Positions 43,619-51,068 of a stretch of 64,000 nt of DNA are shown here, piece by piece. Position 1 is the stretch's first letter. Every line of letters starts with the position of its first letter. Origin of the DNA: DATCBF01 sp964401995 (GTDB taxonomy: Bacteria > Actinomycetota > Thermoleophilia > Solirubrobacterales > 70-9); the NCBI GenBank assembly GCA_964401995.1, contig CAYOAP010000013.1, forward strand, positions 40,008 through 104,007, in the 5' to 3' direction. The notes under the pieces were generated by a model, which was not told the origin of the DNA, ran no database searches, and saw only the letters and a list, made by a program, of their open reading frames with translations. The translations under genes were made by a program, and so were the position numbers.

Positions 43619-44562
43619 CCCTCCCGCTCTCGCCGCCGCTGAAGCCGCAGCTGGCGCTGACGCGCAAAGAGCTGCCGGAGGGGGACGAGTGGGCCTACGA
43701 CCCAAAGCTCGACGGCTTCCGCGCGATCGTCTTCGTCGACGGCGACGACGCCTACATCCAGTCGCGCGGGGCCAAACCGCTGGCCCGCTACTTCCCTGAG
43801 CTGAGCTTCGCCCCTGGCCGCTACGTACTCGACGGCGAGCTGGTGATCCGCGACCCGGAGGGCCAGCTCGAATTCGACTCCTTGCAGAGCCGCATCCACC
43901 CGGCCGAGTCGCGGATCACCCTGCTTTCGAAGGAGCTGCCGGCCGACTTTGTCGCCTTCGATCTGCTCGCCGAGGGCGACGAGGCGCTCTTGGAGACGCC
44001 CTTCGGCGAGCGCAGGCAGCGGCTCGAAGCGCTGGCTGAAGCGACCGGGGCGGAACTGACGCCGCTGACCCGCGAGACCGGGCCGGCGGAAGAGTGGCTG
44101 CGGACGACCGAGGGAGTGATGGCGAAACGCCTCGACGCTCCTTACCTGCCGGGCAAACGCAAAGGGATGGCCAAGGTCAAGCGCGAGCGCACGATCGAGT
44201 GCGTGGTGATGGGCTGGCGGCCGGGCAAAGAGGAGGGCACGGTCGGCTCGCTGATCCTCGGCCTCTACGACGGCGACGAGCTGCGGTCTGTCGGCCACAT
44301 CTCCGGCTTCAGCGCAGCCGCCAAACGCAGCATGCGGGCGATGCTGGCCCCGCTGGAGACGGGAGACAGCGGCACCGCCGAGCCGAGCCGTTGGACCGGC
44401 GGGCGAGATCTGGAGTGGGTGGCGTTGCGGCCGGAGCTGGTGATCGAGGTTGGCTATGACCACGCGGCTACCGGGCGGATCCGGCACGGGGCGAGGTTCC
44501 ATCGGTTCCGCACGGATAAAGAGCCGCGGGAGTGCCTGTTCAGTGACTTGGATGAAGGGTGA
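43615..44562 (+). CDS. ATP-dependent DNA ligase
   Basis: A 315-residue ATP-dependent ligase of the LigC/LigD ligase-domain type, used in non-replicative repair. Adenylation motif I is WAYDPKLDGFRAIVF (nucleophile Lys), then YVLDGELVIRD, motif III FVAFDLLAEGD, motif IV EGVMAKRLDAPY, motif V KVKRERTIECVV, and a C-terminal OB fold with WVALRPELVIEVGYD. No Ku or polymerase domain is adjacent. GTG start overlaps the transporter operon by 4 bp, an unusual partner. Convergent with the radical-SAM gene, whose promoter has an SOS box. Confidence 0.93.
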   Translation: MTLPLSPPLKPQLALTRKELPEGDEWAYDPKLDGFRAIVFVDGDDAYIQSRGAKPLARYFPELSFAPGRYVLDGELVIRDPEGQLEFDSLQSRIHPAESRITLLSKELPADFVAFDLLAEGDEALLETPFGERRQRLEALAEATGAELTPLTRETGPAEEWLRTTEGVMAKRLDAPYLPGKRKGMAKVKRERTIECVVMGWRPGKEEGTVGSLILGLYDGDELRSVGHISGFSAAAKRSMRAMLAPLETGDSGTAEPSRWTGGRDLEWVALRPELVIEVGYDHAATGRIRHGARFHRFRTDKEPRECLFSDLDEG

Positions 44563-44563
44563 T

Positions 44564-45631
44564 CTAGAAGAGGCGCGACTGAGCGCCAGGGCCGGCGGGT
44601 CCTGTCGCGGATTTGGACCCACCATCCCTGCGGTGCAGTAGCTCCTCGGGACGGTCCCCCAAATCCGCGCCACCCCCCGGCTCCGAACGCTCCGACCGCC
44701 TTGCTCCAGCTCGACCCCAGCCTTTTACTACTGAGCTGACTCGGGCTCGTTCGGAACGGTCCATGTAGGCGCGGTCTTCGGGGTAGAGCCGCTCGTAGCG
44801 AGGGATCAGGTCCGGGCGTTTGGCTTTGAGCCAGGCGAAGAAGACGTCCTTTACCTCGCCGCGTAGGTGGAGGGATACGCCTCCCAGAAAAGTCGCGCCG
44901 GCCTCGCGGGCTCGGTCGACTATTGGCTGGACCTGCTCTGGGGTGTCGTTGATGCCCGGCATTAGCGGGGCGATCAGGACTCCTGAGTCGATGCCGCGGC
45001 TGCGCAGCTCGGCTACAGCGTCGAGGCGGGCCGAGGGGCTCGGGGTGTGCGGCTCGGTTGCGCGCCAGGCCTTCTCGTCGAGGGTCGGGACGGAGAGGCT
45101 GACCGAAACCGGCAGGTGCCTTGACATCCGCTCGTAGATCTCGACGTCGCGCATCGCCAGCGGCGACTTGGTCAGGACCGAGACCGGCGTCTCCGCCTGC
45201 TCCAGCGCGTCCAAGATCTCCGGCATCATCCGGTAGCGGCTCTCGACCCACTGGTAGGGGTCGGTGTTGGTCCCCAGCGCGACCAGATCGCGCTTCCAGC
45301 TCGGCCGGGCCAGCTCCGCCCGCAGCACCTCCGGCACGTTGACCTTGACCACGATCTCGCGCTCGAAGTCCCTGCCGGCGTTGAGGTCGAGATAGGTGTG
45401 GGTCTTGCGGGCGAAACAAAAAACACAGGCATGGGTGCAGCCTCGGTACGGATTGATCGTCCAACCGAACCCAAAGCTCCCGCCCGGCACATGGTTGAGC
45501 GCCGATCGCGCCCGCACCTCATGGAAGTTGATCCCCATCGCCTCCGGCGCGTCGAAGGTGCGGACGACGGTGCCGTCGCCGATCCCCGGCAACCGCTGAT
45601 CGTTCTCGACCCTCTGCTGATCCCAGCGCAT
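44564..45631 (-). CDS. Radical SAM protein, Rv2578c/SplB-like
   Basis: A 355-residue radical-SAM enzyme from ATG 45631; TTG 45649 is possible but would put the SOS box inside the gene. The Fe-S cluster motif is GCTHACVFCFARKTH (CxxxCxxC), preceded by GFGWTINPYRG; further family parts are VALGTNTDPYQWVESRYRMM, TKSPLAMRDVEI and IDSGVLIAPLMPGIND. Relatives include spore photoproduct lyase-like and the mycobacterial Rv2578c protein. The C-terminal tail (about 317-345) is a palindromic repeat shared with dnaX. Probable DNA-damage-inducible function. Confidence 0.88.
   Translation of the reverse strand: MRWDQQRVENDQRLPGIGDGTVVRTFDAPEAMGINFHEVRARSALNHVPGGSFGFGWTINPYRGCTHACVFCFARKTHTYLDLNAGRDFEREIVVKVNVPEVLRAELARPSWKRDLVALGTNTDPYQWVESRYRMMPEILDALEQAETPVSVLTKSPLAMRDVEIYERMSRHLPVSVSLSVPTLDEKAWRATEPHTPSPSARLDAVAELRSRGIDSGVLIAPLMPGINDTPEQVQPIVDRAREAGATFLGGVSLHLRGEVKDVFFAWLKAKRPDLIPRYERLYPEDRAYMDRSERARVSSVVKGWGRAGARRSERSEPGGGADLGDRPEELLHRRDGGSKSATGPAGPGAQSRLF
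44598..44681 (-). repeat. Palindromic coding repeat, family A, copy 2 (in radical-SAM gene end)
   Basis: 84 bp matching dnaX 4358-4447. Perfect 11-bp arms CGCGGATTTGG (44606-44616) and CCAAATCCGCG (44659-44669) flank a core. Encodes GGADLGDRPEE...SATGPAG on the minus strand, aligned to the dnaX stretch in the same frame, and sits in a poorly conserved C-terminal tail. Confidence 0.72.
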
Positions 45632-45632
45632 A

Positions 45633-45646
45633 CGAACATACGTTCG
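45633..45646. promoter_or_regulatory. LexA-binding SOS box
   Basis: CGAAC-ATAC-GTTCG, a perfect match to the Gram-positive SOS consensus CGAAC-N4-GTTCG and to the actinobacterial CGAACRNRYGTTCG form. It sits 1-2 bp before the ATG of the radical-SAM gene, so LexA binding would block this start region. No other perfect copy was noticed in the window. Confidence 0.85.
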
Positions 45647-45729
45647 CAATAGCGAGGGTGGTTGTCAATGCCGGCAGGTCGGAATTTGTTTGGGAGCAGC
45701 TTTTGTCGCGCACAAATGCCAAAGCGCGC

Positions 45730-45966
45730 CTACTTGAAGACCTTGAGGTACTCCTCGATCGACAAGCCGGCGAGTTTTAACTGCCCCTTGAGCAGCGTGC
45801 GCTTTACGTTCTTGCCTCCGCAGGGGATCGAAAGGATCGCCTCCACGCCATCCTTCTCAAGAATTCTGTGGCTGCCGCTGCTACGGGTTTCCTTCCAACC
45901 ACAGCGGCAAAGCGCCTTGACGTGGCGCTCGCCTTTGGCCTCCGGGAGATCGCGCAAGCCAGGCAT
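45730..45966 (-). CDS. hicA: HicA-family toxin (mRNA interferase)
   Basis: A 78-residue double-stranded-RNA-binding fold toxin. It shows the pattern VKALCRCGWKETRSSGSHRI, in which the histidine of GSH is the catalytic residue, followed by AILSIPCGGKNVKRTLLKGQ and a final helix LAGLSIEEYLKVF. AGG lies 4 nt before ATG 45966. A HicB-type antitoxin gene lies 421 bp upstream on the same strand rather than adjacent, with a hairpin between them. Confidence 0.85.
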   Translation of the reverse strand: MPGLRDLPEAKGERHVKALCRCGWKETRSSGSHRILEKDGVEAILSIPCGGKNVKRTLLKGQLKLAGLSIEEYLKVFK

Positions 45967-46387
45967 TGCCTACCGCAGGGCGGGTGAATGAGCACACGCC
46001 TTCGCCAACGGGCAGAAAAACAGCTCCCGAAGAACGGGTGTCATTCGAAAATGGGTTGAGGGTCGGGTTCCACTGCTCAGCGTGCTCTGCGATCGTGACT
46101 CGGGTGTTCACGCCTGTCGCGACCGGCAGAGGTCCATATAACTCTGTTCCTAATCAGGAGTCACTCTGACTACGATATTGACGCCAGCGGACGCCAACGA
46201 CGAAAGGGTCGCCGGAACCCGTGGCGACCCTCCGTCAAAGTCCTTCCCCATCAAGGCTGAAGGCAGCGTGAACACGAAGGACTATACGAACTCTAAGGGC
46301 GGGAAAACCGTGCTGGCGATACGCTTTTTTGGCTCTAGAGCGGCAAGTGCAAGATGCAACTTGGCCCGCCGAGCTCGCCGGGACCGT
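45967..46387. other. 421-bp spacer between hicB and hicA
   Basis: No convincing gene. Weak frames of 67 and 87 codons on the plus strand lack recognisable features. A perfect 8-bp stem GGGTCGCC (46206-46213) with GGCGACCC (46223-46230) could terminate the hicB transcript on the minus strand (TTTCGT follows). Base composition is more AT-rich than the neighbouring genes, and the stretch may be remnant or inserted DNA. Confidence 0.5.
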
Positions 46388-46759
46388 CTAGGCGGGGACC
46401 CGGTCGCGGTCGAAACTACCGAGCTGCAGCGGGACCGTTAGCTCACGAGGTCGGTCAGCACCAGCCTCGATCGCAGCCTCCTGCGCTCGCAGGTTGCGCT
46501 CAAAGCGAGCGGCTAACACCCCGGCAATCGCCTCTCCGATGTTCTCTACGGCCTCCTCGACGGTGTCTCCCTGGCTCATGCAACCGGGGAGGTTCAAGCA
46601 CTCGACGATGTAGCCCCCGTCCAGCTCGTCCTCGATGACGGAGACCTTGAACTCGATCTCGGCATGGAGGGCATTGTTCTTCTCGTCCCAATGCGTAGGG
46701 GCAACGTGCGTGCCGAAACCGGCCGCTTTCCGCATGGAGTCGAGGAGTCGCCTAAACAT
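46388..46759 (-). CDS. hicB: HicB-family antitoxin-like protein
   Basis: A 123-residue protein. The HicB core is KVSVIEDELDGGYIVECLNL, then PGCMSQGDTVEEAVENIGEA and helix IAGVLAARFER. It has an unusual N-terminal extension of about 38 residues (MFRRLLDSMRKAAGFG...) and no recognisable C-terminal HTH or ribbon DNA-binding domain. Start ATG 46759. Palindromic repeats lie 70-115 bp upstream. Probably the partner of the hicA gene downstream despite the gap. Confidence 0.8.
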   Translation of the reverse strand: MFRRLLDSMRKAAGFGTHVAPTHWDEKNNALHAEIEFKVSVIEDELDGGYIVECLNLPGCMSQGDTVEEAVENIGEAIAGVLAARFERNLRAQEAAIEAGADRPRELTVPLQLGSFDRDRVPA

Positions 46760-46832
46760 TCAGAGTTCTGCTGCGTCGTTGAGCCTAATTGCGGTACCCG
46801 TTCGGGGTAATCCGCTTCTCCACGATAAGACT

Positions 46833-46876
46833 TTTGTAGCTACAAATCAAGAGTTTGTAGCGTTCTGCTACAAACT
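46833..46876. promoter_or_regulatory. Palindromic operator-like cluster upstream of hicB
   Basis: TTTGTAGCTACAAA (46833-46846) is a perfect 14-bp palindrome. AGTTTGTAGC (46852-46861) and GCTACAAACT (46867-46876) form a perfect 10-bp inverted repeat with a 5-bp spacer. All four half-sites share TTTGTAGC, giving two dyads 27 bp apart centre to centre. The position fits the hicB promoter. Confidence 0.65.
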
Positions 46877-46959
46877 TTGTCATACGTTTTGGAGCAGCCG
46901 CTATTCCGCTGCTGGCCCTGAATTGATACTTGCCAACTTGACGTAGTGGCGCGGCTTGC

Positions 46960-47451
46960 CTAGAGGCTGGAGCCGGTCTCGTCGCGCTTGAAAGCCTTGA
47001 GCTGATCGAGAGCTTTGGCGCGGGCTTTGGAGCGCAGGGGCGGCAGCACGGCAACCAGGTTGCCGCTCGGGCCCAGGGCCTGCTTGGCCCATTTGCGGAA
47101 GTCGAAGTCGTCGACGTGGTCGATGATGAGGCCGTCGGCGAAGCGGAACTTGGCCTGGATGTCGTTGACGACCGGGCGGCCGGTGGAGAAGGTGTAGCGG
47201 GCGATCCAGTGGGCCGAGCCGCTCGTCTCGTCGGCCTCGTGCTCGTGCAGCTCGATCTTCAGGTCGGTGGCGCGGCCGGTCAGCATCCGCCACATCGAGC
47301 CGATGTCGGCGCCGTTGAGGTCGCCAAAGGCCGGGTCGCAAAAATGGGCGTCGGGCGCGTAACAGGCGGTCATCGCGGCCCCGTTGCATTTGCCGAACTC
47401 GGCGTAGAAGCGCTCGATCAGCTCGTTGTTGGCGTCTCCCGGCACCGGCAC
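46960..47451 (-). CDS. SnoaL/NTF2-like protein
   Basis: A 163-residue cone-fold protein: NELIERFYAEFGKCNGAAMT, ACYAPDAHFCDPAFGDLNG and FRFADGLIIDHVDDFDFRKW are the usual SnoaL-like elements of ketosteroid-isomerase-type hydrolases and isomerases. Enzyme activity and substrate are unknown. It lies 11 bp downstream of the vapC stop on the same strand, so it may be read through from vapBC. Confidence 0.85.
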   Translation of the reverse strand: MPVPGDANNELIERFYAEFGKCNGAAMTACYAPDAHFCDPAFGDLNGADIGSMWRMLTGRATDLKIELHEHEADETSGSAHWIARYTFSTGRPVVNDIQAKFRFADGLIIDHVDDFDFRKWAKQALGPSGNLVAVLPPLRSKARAKALDQLKAFKRDETGSSL

Positions 47452-47462
47452 ACCCTATCCGT

Positions 47463-47846
47463 TCAGACGAAAACGACCTCTACGCCCTGGAAGGCCTCGA
47501 AGTCGCGATCGCGAGCCAGGATTGGAAGTCGGTGGGCCATCGCGGTCGCGGCGATCAATGCGTCCCCCACCCTCGGCCTGGAGCCCGTCAGACGACGGGC
47601 CTCCGCCATCAGCTGTCCAAAAGCTGGAGCGACTCTGTCATCTGCAGGCAGCGCCTCCAGGTAGTGGCGAGCCCAATCAAGGCCCCTCAGGCGGCCAGGC
47701 CGGATCTCATCGCTCGCGATCAACACCCCGTGGTGGAGCTCACAAAGAGTCATCACGGAAATCGCGGCCTCGGTCGACGGATCGGGTATCTCTACGCGTT
47801 CCTGCGCCAGGGCGATGACCACCGAGGTATCGAGCAGCACCCTCAT
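47463..47846 (-). CDS. vapC: PIN-domain toxin VapC (second locus)
   Basis: A 127-residue PIN-domain RNase: VLLDTSVVIALAQERVEIPD (first acidic residue), SVMTLCELHHGVL, RVGDALIAATAMAHRLPILA and RDRDFEAF. It overlaps the antitoxin stop by 4 bp. Similar in layout but not closely similar in sequence to the VapC at 17241. Confidence 0.92.
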   Translation of the reverse strand: MRVLLDTSVVIALAQERVEIPDPSTEAAISVMTLCELHHGVLIASDEIRPGRLRGLDWARHYLEALPADDRVAPAFGQLMAEARRLTGSRPRVGDALIAATAMAHRLPILARDRDFEAFQGVEVVFV

Positions 47847-48172
47847 GATTCGGGGTCCGAGCTGGATGGGCCGCGTTCTTCGGCCCTCTTTTTTTCGTAC
47901 TCCTCGAAAGGGTCAAGAGCTAGACCGCCCTGGTCTCTCCATTCCCTGTTTTCCTCAGCCCAGCGGTCGTCGGGATGAAGTGAGCCCGCCAGCCCATCCA
48001 TGATCTCCTTCAGCGGCACGAAGGTGCGCGGCGGCAGTTGCTCTTCGATCGGGACGAGTTCAGCGACCGGGTGGCCGTGGACGGTTATCCGCAGGCGCTC
48101 ACCGGCCTCGACCCGACGCAGCAGATCCGCGGTGCGGTTGCGCAATTCGCGCTGAGGTATATCCGTAGCCAT
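47843..48172 (-). CDS. vapB: Phd/YefM-type antitoxin (VapB, second locus)
   Basis: 109 residues from ATG 48172, where the conserved PQRELRNRTADLLRRVEAGE begins; the frame continues to 48208. GERLRITVHGHPVAELVPIE completes the DNA-binding fold. The long, charged C-terminal part (EENREWRDQGGLALDPFEEY and onward) is the toxin-binding tail, longer than in the first VapB. Confidence 0.9.
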   Translation of the reverse strand: MATDIPQRELRNRTADLLRRVEAGERLRITVHGHPVAELVPIEEQLPPRTFVPLKEIMDGLAGSLHPDDRWAEENREWRDQGGLALDPFEEYEKKRAEERGPSSSDPES

Positions 48173-48251
48173 AGGGCTACAGCGTAGCAATTCGACGACA
48201 GCCTCCATGACCCATTAAAGGGCCTGGGGCAGAAAACTCTCCCCCCTACGG

Positions 48252-48713
48252 CTACGGAAGCTTGCCGGCGACCACGTAGCGGAGGACGTCGACCACCTGC
48301 TCGGCGGTGCGGGCCGTGGCCTGGGCGGCGCGGTCGACCTCCTTCAGGGCGTGGTCGATCTCGGCGTCGTGGAGGGTGACGATCGGCTTGCCTAAGGCGG
48401 CCGCGTAGCCAGCGTCAAAGGCGGCGTTCCACTGGCGGTATTTGTCGCCGAAGCGGACGACGACGATGTCGGCCTCGCGGATCAGCGTCTGGGTGCGGAT
48501 CGTGTTGACGCCGGCGCCCTTGTGGTCGCGCCAGAAGGCCTCTGCCTCCTCGCCCAGCGTGCCGACGCCGGCGTCGTCGGAGGCCGCGTGGTCGGTTACC
48601 GGGGCCGAGAAGGAGACCGGCAGCCCGGCCTCGCCCACGCCGGCCTCGATCCGCTCGCGCCAGTCGGAATGGATCTCGCCGGAGAGGTAGACGTTCCAGG
48701 TCCGCTCAGCCAT
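48252..48713 (-). CDS. YtoQ family protein
   Basis: A 153-residue protein of the YtoQ family, related to nucleoside 2-deoxyribosyltransferase folds. Features: WNVYLSGEIHSDWRERIEAG, FSAPVTDHAASDDAGVGTLG, ADIVVVRFGDKYRQWNAAFD and AGYAAALGKPIVTLHD. The molecular function is not established. Transcribed alone, with a small zinc-binding-like gene 31 bp upstream on the same strand. Confidence 0.88.
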   Translation of the reverse strand: MAERTWNVYLSGEIHSDWRERIEAGVGEAGLPVSFSAPVTDHAASDDAGVGTLGEEAEAFWRDHKGAGVNTIRTQTLIREADIVVVRFGDKYRQWNAAFDAGYAAALGKPIVTLHDAEIDHALKEVDRAAQATARTAEQVVDVLRYVVAGKLP

Positions 48714-48744
48714 GCGGAGATGCTATCCGGCGGCTAAGAGGGCT

Positions 48745-48969
48745 CTAGGCCTGGCGCTGGAGCTCGCCGGGGCGCCACGCCTGGGGCACGGCCGCCTCTT
48801 CGACGTGAACGTGCTGAACGTGCGCGTGAGCCTCGACATCCGGCTCCTCCGAGATCCAGCAGCGACGGCAGCGCAGGTAGTAGCCCTGGCGCGGTCCGAT
48901 CGCCCGGCGCCAGTCGTGGCCGAAGAGCGTGCAGCGGACTCGGTTGCCAAAAGGTGCAGTCATCCACAT
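48745..48969 (-). CDS. Small putative zinc-ribbon protein
   Basis: A 74-residue frame from ATG 48969 with a plausible metal site, CTLFGHDWRRAIGPRQGYYL and then RCRRC, followed by a His-rich stretch (EAHAHVQHVHVEE). Small proteins with a F-G-H-D-W ... C-x-x-C layout are common in actinobacteria and uncharacterised. Confidence limited by size. Confidence 0.5.
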   Translation of the reverse strand: MWMTAPFGNRVRCTLFGHDWRRAIGPRQGYYLRCRRCWISEEPDVEAHAHVQHVHVEEAAVPQAWRPGELQRQA

Positions 48970-49065
48970 GTCTTGTCGGCAGCGACGCGAAATCCCTTAG
49001 CCCGGCGAACAAACGTCCAGGCGCGGCCTCGCAAGGGGGCCCGCGGCTCGCTATAGTTAATTGAC

Positions 49066-50604
49066 GTGAACGTAAGAAAGAGATTTTCCGCGACTGCCGG
49101 CGTTGACGCCGACCACGAGAACTACAAGTGGTGGGCCCTCTCCTGCACCAGCCTCGGGATGCTGCTGGTCGCGACCAACTCGGGCACGTTGATCATCGCC
49201 CTGCCCGACCTCGAGCGCTCACTCGGCACCACTCTGCTGCAGCTGGTCTGGGTAATCCTCGCCTACATGATCGCCTCGACCGTCCTGGTCCTAACCGCGG
49301 GCCGGCTCTCCGACATGTTCGGCCGCAAGCAGGCCTACGTCGCCGGCTTCCTCGTCTTCGCCGCGGCCTCGCTCGGCGCCGGCTTCTCGGCTGACGGAAC
49401 CGAGCTGATCGTCTGGCGAGTGCTGCAGGGGGTCGGCGGCGCTTTCCTCTTCGCCAATGCCGCCGCCCTCGTCACCGACGCCTTCCCCAAAGAGCAGCTA
49501 GGGCTGGCGATGGGCACCAACACGATGGTCGCGGCGATCGGGCTGGTGCTGGGCCCCGTCCTGGGCGGCGCCCTGGTCGCGATCTCCTGGCACTGGGTCT
49601 TCTGGTTCAACGTGCCGCTGGGGCTGGCGGGCGCGACCTGGGGCGGCCTGATCCTGCGCGAGCTCTCGCGCAAAGACAGCGCCGGGCTTGGCTTCGATGT
49701 GCTCGGCACCGTCACCTTCGTGATCGGCCTGACCGGGCTCGTCTACGGGCTCTCACGCGGCGGCATCTCCGGCTGGGAAGACTCGCTGGTGATCGGCAGC
49801 CTGATCGTCGCCGCCGTCCTGCTGCCGCTCTTCGTCTTCATCGAGGGCCGGGTGAAGACGCCGATGCTGGACCTGACGATCTTCCGCAACCGCCTCTTCG
49901 CCGCCGCCTCCGGCGCCGCTTTCATCAACGGGCTCTCGCGCTTCGCCCTGCTCTTCGTCTTCGTCTTCTACTACCAGGGCGCCCAGGGCGACGACCCGAT
50001 CACGGCCGGGATCAAGCTCGCGCCGATGGCGATCGGGATGCTGATCGCCTCGCCCCTGGCCGGAATCTGGGCCGACCGCCACGGCTCCCGGGCGCTCGCT
50101 GCCTGGGGGATGCTGGTCAGCGCCGCGGCGCTGGCGGCGATGACGACGCTGCAGGCCCACAGCCCCTACTGGCAGGGGATGCTCTGGCTCTTCGCGGTCG
50201 GGGTCGGGTCGGGGATGTTCAACTCGCCGAACACGGCGGCGATGATGGGCACAGTGCCGACCGACCGGCGTGGGATCGCCGCCGGGGCACGGATGATGCT
50301 GCAGAACACCGGCGCCGTGATCTCGATCGCCTTCGTGCTCGCGATCATCACCGCGGCGGTGCCGAAACCGATCCTCTTCGCGATCTTCTCCGGGCTCGCC
50401 TCCGGCCTCTCCGAAGCCCAGCTCGCCCCCTTCATCCACAACATGCACACGGCGCTGTGGGTGCTGGCGGCGACCTCGGTGATTGGCGCCGGCGTCTCCT
50501 GGCTGCGACCGAAGGAGGTCGGGACCAGGGATCGCGCCACCTCCCCCGGCCCCGCCCGCGCTGTCGAGGAGGCGATCGCCGAGGAGATCGAGGCGATGCC
50601 GTGA
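49066..50604 (+). CDS. MFS efflux transporter, DHA2 (EmrB/QacA) family
   Basis: A 512-residue drug:proton antiporter with about 14 helices. TSLGMLLVATNSGTLIIALP begins TM1; LAYMIASTVLVLTAGRLSDM and FGRKQAYVAG contain the conserved motif A; GLVLGPVLGGAL is antiporter motif C. Start GTG 49066 lacks a ribosome site, while TATAGTTAAT sits about 10 nt upstream, so the mRNA is probably leaderless. It is coupled by a 4-bp overlap to a MerR regulator, which probably controls it in response to a drug. Confidence 0.93.
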   Translation: MNVRKRFSATAGVDADHENYKWWALSCTSLGMLLVATNSGTLIIALPDLERSLGTTLLQLVWVILAYMIASTVLVLTAGRLSDMFGRKQAYVAGFLVFAAASLGAGFSADGTELIVWRVLQGVGGAFLFANAAALVTDAFPKEQLGLAMGTNTMVAAIGLVLGPVLGGALVAISWHWVFWFNVPLGLAGATWGGLILRELSRKDSAGLGFDVLGTVTFVIGLTGLVYGLSRGGISGWEDSLVIGSLIVAAVLLPLFVFIEGRVKTPMLDLTIFRNRLFAAASGAAFINGLSRFALLFVFVFYYQGAQGDDPITAGIKLAPMAIGMLIASPLAGIWADRHGSRALAAWGMLVSAAALAAMTTLQAHSPYWQGMLWLFAVGVGSGMFNSPNTAAMMGTVPTDRRGIAAGARMMLQNTGAVISIAFVLAIITAAVPKPILFAIFSGLASGLSEAQLAPFIHNMHTALWVLAATSVIGAGVSWLRPKEVGTRDRATSPGPARAVEEAIAEEIEAMP

Positions 50605-51068
50605 GCGCCGCGCCGGCCAGGTCCGAGCTGCGGATCGGCGACGTCGCCAAGCTGGCCGGGACGACGCCGCGCACGATCCGCTACTACGAGGAGATCGGGC
50701 TGCTGCCGGCGGCGAGCGGGCGCGAGCCCGGCGCCCACCGCACCTACGCCGAGGCCGACGTCGAGCGGCTGACCGAGCTGCTGCGGCTGAAGGACCTGCT
50801 CGGGGTCTCACTGGAGGAGCTGAAAGCGCTGGTCGAGGCCGAGGACGCCCGCGCCGCCCTGCGCCGCGAGTGGGACAGCGGCGTCGAGGACCCGGCGCGG
50901 CGAAGCCAGATCCTTGACGAGGCGCTCGGCTACATCGACCGCCAGCTCAGCCTCGTGCGGCGGCGGCGCGACGAGATCGCCTCACTGGAAGCGGAGCTGA
51001 ACGAGAAGCGCAAGCGGGTGAAGAGCCGGATGCGCGAGCTGGACCGGGCGCCGGACCCCGTCCGCTAG
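50601..51068 (+). CDS. MerR-family transcriptional regulator
   Basis: 155 residues from GTG 50601 (overlapping the MFS stop). The classic MerR head is LRIGDVAKLAGTTPRTIRYY, EEIGLLPAASG, and GAHRTYAEADVERL with LLGVSLEELKALV. A C-terminal dimerisation coiled coil (YIDRQLSLVRRRRDEIASLE) follows. No cysteine metal ligands, so it is not a metal sensor. Likely regulator of the efflux pump. Confidence 0.92.
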   Translation: MSAAPARSELRIGDVAKLAGTTPRTIRYYEEIGLLPAASGREPGAHRTYAEADVERLTELLRLKDLLGVSLEELKALVEAEDARAALRREWDSGVEDPARRSQILDEALGYIDRQLSLVRRRRDEIASLEAELNEKRKRVKSRMRELDRAPDPVR

